Shown here piece after piece: positions 41,884 through 50,455 of a DNA stretch of 64,000 bases. The translations under genes were made by a program, and so were the position numbers. The notes under the pieces are model-generated. The model had not been told where the DNA came from and made no database searches. It worked only from the letters and a program-made list of their open reading frames with translations. This DNA is from an uncultured Lachnospiraceae bacterium (GTDB lineage: Bacteria; Bacillota; Clostridia; Lachnospirales; Lachnospiraceae), in assembly GCA_910586205.1 (NCBI GenBank), contig CAJUGD010000023.1:1-64000 (forward strand). The letters run 5' to 3'. Positions within the stretch are counted from its first letter, which is position 1. The number at the start of each line of letters is the position of its first letter.

Positions 41884-43314
41884 ATGTCGAACATCTTACA
41901 GGTGACTACGCCGAATCTGAACACGGATAACAGAAATATACTGAATCCCCAGGATCCCAAACAGGGAAGTCCGGCCATACACAATCCGGTAGATCCTACC
42001 CGTGTGGTCCGTGCTGACGGCCGCGATGGAGATCAGAATGGGAATAATACCCAGGACGCTTTATTCAGCGCCGTTAATTATGACAGCAATTACGGCGCCT
42101 TTATTAAAGGGCTGGGAGAGAACAGTAATTTAGCAGGAGTGATGGAGCGCCTGCTGTTTGGCGATATGGCCGGGCTTTTGGGGATAGAGCAGGCGGAAAT
42201 AAGCGAGCTGGTCGAGAGGTTTTTGATGACCATGCGCATGGACTCTCCCGATGATCTTCTGGAATATCTTCAGGGACAGGGAGAGCTGCAGGCCAGATTT
42301 TCCGGTGATTTTTTCAATAAGCTTCGGTCTATGATGTCTCAGAGTCCTTCGGACAGGCTGAAGGAGATTCTGATGGGATTTGTCAAAGGGTATAATGATT
42401 TTTCCTCGGGAGCTCATCTTTTGCAGCAGATGCATTCCCTGACAGAAGATATTGAGCAGCTTCTGCTTCGGGCATATCGGGAGGAGTTTCGGGGGCTGGC
42501 AGATTCCATGGATTGGGATGCATCCAACGGCGATACGGAGAACAATTCCGGTATTCTGAACCAGAAGCTGATCCCGTTTCTTTCCTCTTATATATCACGC
42601 ACCCATGATTATGGAGCGGTTCGGGAAGCTACCATGCTTCTGATTTATCAGGCGGTCCGTTATCAGAACGGAGATAAGGCACGCCTGTTTAAGCTGTTTG
42701 ACACTCTTTTGGGCAATCAGGATTTTCAGAGGCTTTTTAAAGGGGATCCCCAGGAGGATATGGAGAAGCTTTTGATGGCAGGCTCCAGAGAGTCCCAGCC
42801 GTCTTTAGCGGAATTTGCCGATAATCTGGCAACTTTGCTCTTAAAAGGGGCAAATGGCCATGGGGGCTTGGAGAATGTACAGCAGTTTTATAATATTATG
42901 AACGGAATGCTGATTAATGAGAGCGTATATATGCCGCTGCTGCATTTTATTCTGCCTTTCCAATATGAAGATCAAAATGTAATGTCAGAGATGTGGGTAG
43001 ATCCGGATGCAAAGCGCGACAGTGAGGATGAAGGCAGGAAGATCAAACTTTTTTTGAAGTTTGATATCCGGTCCATCGGCAAGTTTGAGCTGCTTTTGAT
43101 GCTTCAGGACCGGCAGGCTAAAGTACAGCTTCTTGTTCCGCCTCAGTTGGCGAAGCAGGACAAAAAGATTCAGACAGAGGTGGCGGAGATTTTAAAGAAA
43201 AATGGAATCCGGTTCAGCCAGCTTATGGTGCGGGAGAGGGTCCGCGACAGAAGGGTGGATGAGATTTTCCCGGAGATTCGGGAGAAGGAGAGGACGATCA
43301 ATGTCAGAATTTGA
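41884..43314 (+). CDS. FliK-like hook-length control protein
   Basis: This 476-residue protein has a C-terminal domain like FliK: KLFLKFDIRSIGKFELLLML, QVQ-type core as QAKVQLLVPPQLAK, and EILKKNGIRFSQLMVRER. FliK measures hook length and switches the export gate through FlhB. The middle is helical; the N-terminus is polar and Asn-rich, lacking a signal peptide as expected for an export substrate. The next gene, an FlhB C-terminal-like protein, overlaps by 14 bases, supporting an export-switch role. Confidence 0.65.
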   Translation: MSNILQVTTPNLNTDNRNILNPQDPKQGSPAIHNPVDPTRVVRADGRDGDQNGNNTQDALFSAVNYDSNYGAFIKGLGENSNLAGVMERLLFGDMAGLLGIEQAEISELVERFLMTMRMDSPDDLLEYLQGQGELQARFSGDFFNKLRSMMSQSPSDRLKEILMGFVKGYNDFSSGAHLLQQMHSLTEDIEQLLLRAYREEFRGLADSMDWDASNGDTENNSGILNQKLIPFLSSYISRTHDYGAVREATMLLIYQAVRYQNGDKARLFKLFDTLLGNQDFQRLFKGDPQEDMEKLLMAGSRESQPSLAEFADNLATLLLKGANGHGGLENVQQFYNIMNGMLINESVYMPLLHFILPFQYEDQNVMSEMWVDPDAKRDSEDEGRKIKLFLKFDIRSIGKFELLLMLQDRQAKVQLLVPPQLAKQDKKIQTEVAEILKKNGIRFSQLMVRERVRDRRVDEIFPEIREKERTINVRI

Positions 43315-43654
43315 TGATTTGATGAGGCAGAAGGCAGTTGCCTTAAAATATAACCCGGATAAAAACGGGGCGCCGGTGATCGTGGCTTCCGGTATGGGGT
43401 ATCTGGCAGAGAAGATTACAGAGACTGCCATGGAGGCCGGGGTGCCGGTCTATGAGGACAATTCGCTGGCTACTCTTTTAACCCAGCTTCAGTTGGGGTC
43501 TGAGATTCCAAGGGAGCTTTATCAGGCCATTGTAGATATTTATATTTATTTTCTGGGCTATGTGCCGGGGAAGGAGGAAGCTCCCTTAGAGGGGGAGGCG
43601 GAGCCTTCCGGCACAGAGGCCGCAGACAGCCCGGAGAAATTGCATACAGAATAG
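43301..43654 (+). CDS. FlhB C-terminal domain-like export switch protein
   Basis: This 117-residue soluble protein matches the cytoplasmic domain of FlhB/EscU (YlqH-type): RQKAVALKYNPDKNGAPVIV and ASGMGYLAEKITETAMEAGV. The NPTH cleavage motif of full FlhB is absent, as in other short paralogs (FhlB/YlqH), which may stand in for cleaved FlhB. The start codon lies inside the FliK-like gene, giving translational coupling. The C-terminal tail is acidic and disordered. Confidence 0.85.
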   Translation: MSEFDDLMRQKAVALKYNPDKNGAPVIVASGMGYLAEKITETAMEAGVPVYEDNSLATLLTQLQLGSEIPRELYQAIVDIYIYFLGYVPGKEEAPLEGEAEPSGTEAADSPEKLHTE

Positions 43655-43667
43655 TCAGGAGGTTTTT

Positions 43668-45047
43668 ATGATTCAAAAAATAAAGAAGATTGCGTCGGGA
43701 GTATTGGCAGCAGCGCTGATTCTGACAGTGAATATGGAGGCGTGGGCAGCTACAAAACCGATTAACAATGTAAGTGTCAGTGTATCGTCTAAGCTGCAGG
43801 TAGGAAAGAGTCTGCCTGATATCCGGATTGGAACCGGCAATGCGGAAAACGGGGAGGTTGTGGTAAAAGACAGTGGAAGCTATTATACCGTGACAGCGGC
43901 AGAGTGGGCGGATTCGGGGACAAAGGAGATCCTGCCCGGGGATGAGCCCAGGATGATCGTGACTTTAGATCCGGAGGATGTGACAGACCATTATTTTCTG
44001 GCCAGTTATAAGGCGTCTAATGTAAAGGTAAGCGGGGGAAGTTTTGTCTCCGCAAGAAGGGAAGGGGATTCTCTTTTGGTGACTTTGAAAGTAAAGCCGG
44101 CCAAGGGAGATTATGATCCGCCAAAGGATGCTTACTGGAACGAAAAGAATCTGGGAGAAGCCCGGTGGGAGGAGGCTGACAGTGACTCCGGATATTATGA
44201 GCTGCAGCTTCTTCGGAACAATAAGAATGTGTATAAGGTAGCAAAGACTTCAGCGAAAACCTACAATTTTTATCCTTACATGACAGAAGAAGGGGATTAT
44301 ACCTTTAAGGTGCGTACTATTCCGGGCACAGATACTCAGGATAAATATGGGAAAAAGAGTGATTGGATCGAGTCTGGGGAGTTGGAGATCGGTGACAGGG
44401 ATGTATCAGACGGAAAGGGACAGAAGAAAGATAATTCCTCTACGGTAAAGAAAGGAACAAAGGAGACCGTAGGGTGGTTTAAGGAAAAGGAAGATTGGGG
44501 ATATCGTTATCCGGACGGTTCGGTCTGCAAAAACGGCTGGTCAGAGATTGATGGCCTTTGGTATTACTTTAATGAAGACGGAATCATGGTCAAGGGATGG
44601 AAACAAGACGGGGCAGAGCGTTATTATCTGTATGACAATGGCCAGATGGCAGTGGGCTGGTCAAAGATCGGCGGCGTGTGGCATTATTTTCGGCCAGAGG
44701 CAGAGGACGGCCATCCCAAGGGATCCGTGGTGTCTCCGGGCTGGCGGGTGATCGGTGCATATTATTACTATTTTAATGAGGATGGAAGCATCTATACAGG
44801 CTGGCTCAATGAACAGGGAAAGACCTATTATCTGAATACAGTGGACAACAGTCTTCAGGGAACCATGTTTACCGGATGGATCCGCAGAGATGAGAAGACT
44901 TATTTTGCGGACAGCAACGGGGAGCTTTTAGAAGGCTGGAATGAGATTGACGGATCCTGGTATTATTTTTATCCGGACTCAAAGGAGATGGCCAGGGATA
45001 CAAGAGTCGATGGGTTTTATATTGATTCTGACGGAATTTGGAGATAG
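43668..45047 (+). CDS. Secreted cell-wall-binding repeat protein
   Basis: This 459-residue protein has a signal peptide (MIQKIKKIASGVLAAALILT, cleavage after AWA), a region of about 230 residues with beta-rich, fibronectin-like spacing, and about eight C-terminal choline-binding-type repeats such as NGWSEIDGLWYYFNEDGIMV. Repeats of this kind attach proteins non-covalently to wall teichoic acid or similar polymers. CAGGAGG precedes ATG 43668. It lies in the flagellar unit, 13 bases after the FlhB-like gene, and is followed by a related gene. Confidence 0.85.
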   Translation: MIQKIKKIASGVLAAALILTVNMEAWAATKPINNVSVSVSSKLQVGKSLPDIRIGTGNAENGEVVVKDSGSYYTVTAAEWADSGTKEILPGDEPRMIVTLDPEDVTDHYFLASYKASNVKVSGGSFVSARREGDSLLVTLKVKPAKGDYDPPKDAYWNEKNLGEARWEEADSDSGYYELQLLRNNKNVYKVAKTSAKTYNFYPYMTEEGDYTFKVRTIPGTDTQDKYGKKSDWIESGELEIGDRDVSDGKGQKKDNSSTVKKGTKETVGWFKEKEDWGYRYPDGSVCKNGWSEIDGLWYYFNEDGIMVKGWKQDGAERYYLYDNGQMAVGWSKIGGVWHYFRPEAEDGHPKGSVVSPGWRVIGAYYYYFNEDGSIYTGWLNEQGKTYYLNTVDNSLQGTMFTGWIRRDEKTYFADSNGELLEGWNEIDGSWYYFYPDSKEMARDTRVDGFYIDSDGIWR

Positions 45048-45049
45048 GT

Positions 45050-45099
45050 GACTGTCATTTCCATTGAGGTAAGCGATGTTATGCGATGGTATGACAGTC
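45050..45099 (+). other. Inverted repeat between the two wall-binding genes
   Basis: GACTGTCAT (45050-45058) and ATGACAGTC (45091-45099) can pair around a 32-base loop. No T-run follows; it may moderate read-through. Confidence 0.5.
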
Positions 45100-45137
45100 C
45101 TTAGCTGGCGGACATATAGGATGGAAAGAGAGGCGGA

Positions 45138-46418
45138 ATGCAGAAAAATACATGGGCCGGATGGAGAAATCTGGCAGTAAAAGCAGGAGGATGTCTGGCG
45201 GCCGTGTCCGTGCTGGCGGCCGGCTGGAGCGGTTTGAGCTATGGAGCAGAGGAATCTAGTGTGATTGAAACGGTGAATATTACCTTTGAGGCGGATTTTG
45301 GAGAGCCGGAGGAGATACCGATGCCGGAGATCAAGGTTCAAATGGAAGGTTCGGATTCTGCAGGCTATCATGTGGAATACAGGACAGAATATGACAAGTG
45401 GAAACCCGGAAAAAAGGTCCGGGCTGAGGTTGCGGTGTTTGCGGAAGACGGGAAGGTGTTTCCCACATCGCTGAACCGCAATAAGTGCAAGGTTACAGGC
45501 GCTGATTTTGTGTCGGCAAAGGCTCTGGATGATACGACCCTTCAGGTGAAGGTGGATTACCGTCCCAAGACGGTTTTGGGAGATACGACCCAGGCCGGGT
45601 GGACGGCATCCAGAAAAAGAGCTGCCTGGAAGCCGGTGGATTATGCTCCGGGGTATTCCCTGGTGCTTTACGGCAATGACAAGGTGGTAAAGAGGCTGAC
45701 CGTAGAGGGAAATACATCCGTTGATCTGACAGAGTTTATGGATGATGTGGATAAGACTTATTATTATGAGGTAAAGGCCATTCCGGTGACTTCTGATCAG
45801 AAAAAGTATCTGAAGGAGGGAGAATTTGTCACTTCTACAGATCAGGAGTTTGACTGGGAGGACTGGGACAGAACCAGCAGCTCGGGCAATACAAGTTCCG
45901 GTACAGGAGGCCCTGGAAGCAGCGGCACAGGGGCAGGGGATGGCGGATCCATTAAAGGAAATAATTACATAATGCCAGACGGCAGGAAAGAGACGAACAC
46001 TTGGAAAAAGGTATCGGGAAAGTGGTATTATTTTGATCAAAGCGGCAACATGGCCAGAGGATGGCAGAATGTGGGCGGTTTCTGGTACTTTATGAATGGC
46101 GATGGAGTCATGCAGTCAGGCTGGGTTAATCCGTCAGGGGATTCCTGGTTTTATTTAACTCCTAACGGGGAAATGTGTACCGGGTGGATTCAGCCTCATC
46201 CGGGACAGTGGTATTATCTGAACCAATGGGGATATATGGAAAGAGACTGGGTTCAGGTAGGGGATAAATGGTATTATATGGATCCGAGTGGCAGGATGCA
46301 GACCGGCTGGGTTCAGGTAAGGGATAAGTGGTATTATCTGAACAGCGACGGAAGTATGGCTGCCAATACGCAGATTAGCGGAAGAAGGCTTGGAGCTGAC
46401 GGGGCGGAGATCCGGTAA
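45138..46418 (+). CDS. Secreted cell-wall-binding repeat protein, paralog
   Basis: This 426-residue protein has the same architecture as its upstream neighbour: a signal peptide (ending LSYGAEES), a beta-rich domain with SVDLTEFMDDVDKTYYYEVK resembling the corresponding part of the neighbour, a Ser/Gly linker (SSGTGGPGSSGTGAGDGG) and about six choline-binding-type repeats (TGWVQVRDKWYYLNSDGSMA). It probably arose by tandem duplication. The two may form a surface pair around the flagellar outlet or simply be cotranscribed; the sequence does not decide. Confidence 0.83.
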   Translation: MQKNTWAGWRNLAVKAGGCLAAVSVLAAGWSGLSYGAEESSVIETVNITFEADFGEPEEIPMPEIKVQMEGSDSAGYHVEYRTEYDKWKPGKKVRAEVAVFAEDGKVFPTSLNRNKCKVTGADFVSAKALDDTTLQVKVDYRPKTVLGDTTQAGWTASRKRAAWKPVDYAPGYSLVLYGNDKVVKRLTVEGNTSVDLTEFMDDVDKTYYYEVKAIPVTSDQKKYLKEGEFVTSTDQEFDWEDWDRTSSSGNTSSGTGGPGSSGTGAGDGGSIKGNNYIMPDGRKETNTWKKVSGKWYYFDQSGNMARGWQNVGGFWYFMNGDGVMQSGWVNPSGDSWFYLTPNGEMCTGWIQPHPGQWYYLNQWGYMERDWVQVGDKWYYMDPSGRMQTGWVQVRDKWYYLNSDGSMAANTQISGRRLGADGAEIR

Positions 46419-46471
46419 TGGTCTGGAAAGAGACACATTCAAAAAGGACGCTGGGATAATTCAGAAAAAGA

Positions 46472-46491
46472 GCAGCCGTTAAGAAACGGCT
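46472..46491 (+). other. Intergenic hairpin before the transglycosylase gene
   Basis: CAGCCGTT and AACGGCTG pair perfectly around a four-base loop, without a T-run. Confidence 0.5.
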
Positions 46492-46528
46492 GTAAATGAG
46501 AACAATAAAGAAAGAGGAACAATAAATT

Positions 46529-47443
46529 ATGGGATTGGCAACTTCAGCCATAAGCCAGGAGATGCTTGGCATTCAGAATGGATTCACCACCAGGACTGCA
46601 GGAACAGGAAAAAGTGATTTTCAGTCCGTGTACAGGAATGTGGTTCAGAACAAAGCAGAGAGCATGGATTCGATTTTTGAGGAGGCATCTTCCCGGTACG
46701 GTGTGCCGGTCAGCTTAATCAAGGCAGTGGCAAAGGCAGAGTCAAACTTTGATACCAATGCGGTTTCTAAGGCAGGGGCCATGGGCGTGATGCAGCTCAT
46801 GCCCGCCACAGCCAAATCAATGGGGGTTACGAACCCTTTTGATGCAAGGCAGAATATTATGGGAGGAACCAAGTGCTTAAAGGAGCATTTGGATCGGTTC
46901 GGAGGCGATGTAAGCTTGGCTCTTGCGGCTTACAATGCAGGACCAGGCAGTGTTCAGAAATATGGCGGCATACCGCCCTATCAGGAAACTCAGAACTATG
47001 TGAAGAAGGTTTTTTCTTACATGAACGGTTCTCCCATCTATACAGGCAAGACAGTAACTACAGGAGGATCAGGAGCTCTTTCCAGCCTTTATGGAAGCAG
47101 CTCCTATGGATCGGCTTCCAATCAGCTTTTGAGTCTTTATGGTTCTTCGGCAGGCAGCTTAGGAAGCTTGTATGGCACTTCTTCTGATTCGTCAGACGGG
47201 CTTTTAGGCGGCTCTTACAGTCAGCTTGCCGGTCTTTACGGAACCTCCTACAATCAGCTTGCCGGGCTTTATGGCCTTTCGGGCATGGGAGGTATGGATA
47301 TGATGGGGCTTTTGAGCAGCGCTTCTGAGGGAGACGGGGATACGGTTACCTTAGATAAGAATAGTTATGCCAGTTTGATTCAGCTTTTACGTCTTCAGAT
47401 GATGATGAACGCCAGCAGAGAGGTAGGCACAATATCACTATAA
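46529..47443 (+). CDS. Leaderless lytic transglycosylase (SLT domain)
   Basis: This 304-residue protein has an SLT catalytic domain (about residues 50-165): SLIKAVAKAESNFDTNAVSK with the catalytic Glu, GAMGVMQLMPATAKSMGV and LALAAYNAGPGSVQKYGG. The C-terminal 130 residues hold imperfect repeats around LYGSS/LAGLYG. No signal peptide is present (MGLATSAISQEMLGIQNGFT), so a peptidoglycan enzyme encoded here may leave through the flagellar export apparatus, as FlgJ does in enterics, to open the wall for the rod or filament. GAAAGAGG precedes the ATG. Confidence 0.87.
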   Translation: MGLATSAISQEMLGIQNGFTTRTAGTGKSDFQSVYRNVVQNKAESMDSIFEEASSRYGVPVSLIKAVAKAESNFDTNAVSKAGAMGVMQLMPATAKSMGVTNPFDARQNIMGGTKCLKEHLDRFGGDVSLALAAYNAGPGSVQKYGGIPPYQETQNYVKKVFSYMNGSPIYTGKTVTTGGSGALSSLYGSSSYGSASNQLLSLYGSSAGSLGSLYGTSSDSSDGLLGGSYSQLAGLYGTSYNQLAGLYGLSGMGGMDMMGLLSSASEGDGDTVTLDKNSYASLIQLLRLQMMMNASREVGTISL

Positions 47444-47466
47444 TTCAGGAAGGATGAGCGTACACC

Positions 47467-48084
47467 ATGAAATTGCGGGATTGCAATAGCTGTTTAGTAT
47501 ATGGGACAGATAACCGGCCTTTGGCCAATGCAAGGGTAGAGATAAAAAAGGATGGAGGAATCATGCTTTTTTTCCAGACTCAGAAGCTGCGGAGCGTCCG
47601 GGTCAAAACCGTTGTGGATTTTTATGACCAGGTACAAGGGGTTATCCGAAGCCGGTGCGAGCTGGTTATTCAGCATAATATCTATGGCAGTAAATTAAAG
47701 GAGCCCTGGATGGCAACCTGTGATCTGCTTGAGGTATATGATGTATATCAGAGACAGAAGGATCTGCGGGTGGAGGTGCAAATCCGGGCAGAGTTTCGAA
47801 CAGAAGCAACAGGCTGGTTCTTTTCCGGCACGATCCAGAATATCAGTGCAGGGGGTGTATTTATTGTCACCAAACAGGCGCTTAAGAAAAATGACCGCTT
47901 TCTGTTTAACTATACCTTTGGCTCAGAGCTGGTTGAACTGCGGGCAAAGGTGCTGCGGGTAACAGGCTTGGTACAAGGAGGCGGGTATGGCTATGGCTGT
48001 CAGTTTGTAGGACTTTCGAAAGAAGCGGAGGCAGCCGTAAGGAAATTCGTCTACACAAAACAAATGCAGAAGCAGAAACAGTAA
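47467..48084 (+). CDS. PilZ domain protein
   Basis: This 205-residue protein has an N-terminal YcgR-like beta domain and a C-terminal PilZ domain (about residues 95-200). The second c-di-GMP motif is intact as NISAGG (NxSxxG). The first, normally RxxxR, reads QKDLR in VYQRQKDLRVEV, so one Arg is replaced by Gln, though an Arg sits next to it. In Bacillus the related MotI/YpfA acts as a clutch on the motor. Binding of c-di-GMP here needs testing. It is cotranscribed with the transglycosylase and the glycosyltransferase. Confidence 0.85.
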   Translation: MKLRDCNSCLVYGTDNRPLANARVEIKKDGGIMLFFQTQKLRSVRVKTVVDFYDQVQGVIRSRCELVIQHNIYGSKLKEPWMATCDLLEVYDVYQRQKDLRVEVQIRAEFRTEATGWFFSGTIQNISAGGVFIVTKQALKKNDRFLFNYTFGSELVELRAKVLRVTGLVQGGGYGYGCQFVGLSKEAEAAVRKFVYTKQMQKQKQ

Positions 48085-48095
48085 GGATAATAAAA

Positions 48096-49181
48096 GTGAA
48101 GATAAATCTTGTAATGATCGTCAAAAATGAGGAACGTTCCCTAAAGAAGTGTCTGGAGACGGCTGCCGACCTGGTGGATAAGATGATTGTGATAGATACC
48201 GGGTCGTCAGACAGGACAAAAAGCATTGCAGAGAACATGGGAGCAAAGGTTTTTGATTTTGTATGGACAGATGATTTTTCTGCTGCCCGTAATTTTGCCC
48301 TGGATCAGTCAGACGGGGATTGGAATCTGGTTCTGGATGGAGATGAGTATCTTCGCTCCGCAGACAGAAAGGGCCTGGAGCAGATGCTTCTTGCCCGTCA
48401 GGGAATGTGGCTGGGATGCATCACAAGATATGATGCTTTCCGGGATGAGGAGGGAGTCAGCGTCAGCACCGCGGTTCTGCCCAGGCTGCTTCCGAAAGGG
48501 GTTCGTTATGAGGGAAGGATTCACGAACAGCCGAAAGGGGATTATCCTTCTTATGGGATTGGCCTGGAGGCGGATCATGACGGCTATCTGTATGAGGATA
48601 AAGGGGAGAGGAATCTTCCCTTTTTAGAGCGGGCGGTAAAAGAACATCCGGAGGATGGGTATTATGTGTTTCAGCTTGCTTATACACTGAGGAATTTGAA
48701 AAGGCAGGAAGAAAGCCTGCCTTATTTTCGTGAGTTTTACAGGCTGTCAGGAAAGAATGACGGCTATTGGGCCGGAGGTGTGGTCTTGTATCTATACACC
48801 TTGTTGGATCTGGCTTTTGCAGAATATCTGGATGAAGCAGCCAGGATCATAGAAAAGGAAGATGCGGTCTTAGGAGGATGGTCGGATTTCTGTTTTGTGT
48901 GCGGGCTTTTTTACATGAAAAGGGTGCTGTCTGATGTGAAGCGATATCTTTCCCTGCTCCCTAATATCGAAAAATGTTATTTGAAATGTCTGAGCTTAGG
49001 GGAACAGCCTATGGCCGGAGGCGTGGTGGGAACCGGTTCTTTCAGGGCTGCATACAATCTGGGAGCCTGGTATGAGGTGTCGGGACAGATGGAACAGGCA
49101 GGAAGATTTTACCGGATGGCTGCTGAAAAAGGGTATGGTCCGGCACTGAAGCGGATAGAGGAGATATGGGGACATCTATGA
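48096..49181 (+). CDS. Glycosyltransferase family 2, possible flagellin modifier
   Basis: This 361-residue protein starts with a GT2 domain: MKINLVMIVKNEERSLKKCL, IDTGSSDRTKSIAENMGAKV and the metal-binding LVLDGDEYL. The rest is helical and ends in Sel1/TPR-like units (YNLGAWYEVSGQMEQAGRFY). A GTG start at 48096 is used. Its position directly before flagellin suggests O-glycosylation of flagellin, common in clostridia, but no sugar pathway genes are nearby, so that is inference. Confidence 0.8.
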   Translation: MKINLVMIVKNEERSLKKCLETAADLVDKMIVIDTGSSDRTKSIAENMGAKVFDFVWTDDFSAARNFALDQSDGDWNLVLDGDEYLRSADRKGLEQMLLARQGMWLGCITRYDAFRDEEGVSVSTAVLPRLLPKGVRYEGRIHEQPKGDYPSYGIGLEADHDGYLYEDKGERNLPFLERAVKEHPEDGYYVFQLAYTLRNLKRQEESLPYFREFYRLSGKNDGYWAGGVVLYLYTLLDLAFAEYLDEAARIIEKEDAVLGGWSDFCFVCGLFYMKRVLSDVKRYLSLLPNIEKCYLKCLSLGEQPMAGGVVGTGSFRAAYNLGAWYEVSGQMEQAGRFYRMAAEKGYGPALKRIEEIWGHL

Positions 49182-49272
49182 TCGGTTATGATTTTTGCTG
49201 TTTCCGGAGGGTTTATGGTCTTTGTATAAATGTGAAGAAAAAGTGAAAACTGAAAAAAATAAAGAGCCGTAC

Positions 49273-49300
49273 TTATGAAAGTTAAGGGTTTTGCCGATAT
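49273..49300 (+). promoter_or_regulatory. Candidate sigma-28 promoter of flagellin
   Basis: GCCGATAT (49293-49300) is a perfect sigma-28/sigma-D -10. TTAT (49273-49276) lies 16 bases upstream. This is the best flagellar promoter in the window. Confidence 0.75.
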
Positions 49301-49331
49301 TATAAACAGCAGGTAAGAATCAGAGATGAGA

Positions 49332-49391
49332 ACGGCTGTAACAAAGAAGGCATTTGGTTTGTTGCCAGTGGCCTGATATCACCACAGCCGT
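49332..49391 (+). promoter_or_regulatory. Structured flagellin mRNA leader
   Basis: ACGGCTGT (49332-49339) pairs with ACAGCCGT (49384-49391), and AACAAA (49340-49345) with TTTGTT (49358-49363) inside. The ribosome binding site GATGGAAGGTGG follows and contains GGA, the core of CsrA sites, so CsrA control is plausible. Confidence 0.55.
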
Positions 49392-49428
49392 CATATAGAA
49401 CCATGTTGATGGAAGGTGGTTGGCGCAT

Positions 49429-50286
49429 ATGATTATACGGACAAATATGGGAGGATATAATGCTTCCAGAAATAAGGGTATCACTGAGGGCAAGATGAGA
49501 AAGTCCTTAGAGAAGCTTTCATCCGGCTACAGGATCAACCGTGCCGGTGATGATGCTGCGGGTCTGGCCATATCTGAGTGGATGAGGAATCAGATTACGG
49601 CTTTGGATCAGGCAATGCGGAATGTAAATGACGGAATCAGCATGACTTCCACAGGAGACGGAGCTTTGATGGAAGTGCATTCCATGTTAGAGAGATTGAA
49701 GACGCTGGCAATACAGTCGGCTAATGGGACTTATACTACATTGGCCAGAGAGAATATAGATGCTGAACGGCTTCAGCTCATGGATGAGATTGACCGGATT
49801 GGGCAGACTTCAGATTTTGATGAGATTCCGCTGTTTGATTCGTCTCAGGAGCCGCCGGACGGAAAGAGCCTTTTTGAACCGCCGGAGCGGAAAGATGAGA
49901 TCACTCTGCAGATCGGAGCATCTGCGGCAGAAACTTTGGATGTGCCGCGTTATTATATGAGCGCCAAGGCTTTGAATCTTCATGAGATTACTTTGACTTC
50001 GCTTCCCTTGGCCAATGAAGCAGTGACAAAGATCGATGAGGCCATTGAGGCAGTGGCAGATATTCGGGCAGATTTTGGTGCGGCATATAACCATTTGGAG
50101 CATACGCATAATAACTTGAGTGTTACTTCGGAGAATATGACGGTTTCGGAAAGTCAGATTCGGGATACCAATATGGCTGAAGAGTTTACCACTTATACCA
50201 AGGATAATATAGTGTATCAGTCTTCCAGTTCTATGGTAGCGCAGGCGAATACGATTCCGGAGCTGATTCTGCGGCTTTTACAGTAA
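49429..50286 (+). CDS. Flagellin
   Basis: This 285-residue filament subunit keeps both conserved ends: LEKLSSGYRINRAGDDAAGL and MRNVNDGISMTSTGDGALME at the N-terminus, and AAYNHLEHTHNNLSVTSENM followed by RDTNMAEEFTTYTKDNIVYQ at the C-terminus. The variable centre is very short (about residues 140-190), so the filament surface is minimal. The start is ATG 49429, nine bases after GGAAGGTGG; the TTG at 49420 is within that site. It has its own sigma-28-type promoter and a long leader. Confidence 0.93.
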   Translation: MIIRTNMGGYNASRNKGITEGKMRKSLEKLSSGYRINRAGDDAAGLAISEWMRNQITALDQAMRNVNDGISMTSTGDGALMEVHSMLERLKTLAIQSANGTYTTLARENIDAERLQLMDEIDRIGQTSDFDEIPLFDSSQEPPDGKSLFEPPERKDEITLQIGASAAETLDVPRYYMSAKALNLHEITLTSLPLANEAVTKIDEAIEAVADIRADFGAAYNHLEHTHNNLSVTSENMTVSESQIRDTNMAEEFTTYTKDNIVYQSSSSMVAQANTIPELILRLLQ

Positions 50287-50418
50287 CCTTTATGCCGCGT
50301 TTTCGCGGTGCCGCTGTAAATGAAAGAAAGTTTACTGTTCGCCTCTAACGGATGCACATAAGAAGTCAGAACAGGATAAAGCTGTTTGGGAAATGATGTA
50401 TAGGGAGTATGATAGAGA

Positions 50419-50455
50419 ATGCGGGAGCTTTATGGAGCGCCCGCATTTTTAATTT
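50419..50455 (+). terminator. Terminator after flagellin
   Basis: ATGCGGG (50419-50425) pairs with CCCGCAT (50440-50446), with extra AGC/GCG contacts, followed by TTTTT. It lies between flagellin and the convergent nuclease gene. Confidence 0.8.

Noticed and set aside
41739..41930. 63-codon frame upstream of the FliK-like gene
   Set aside because: It translates the dispersed repeat (KFRYASC motif), lacks a binding site and overlaps the real start.
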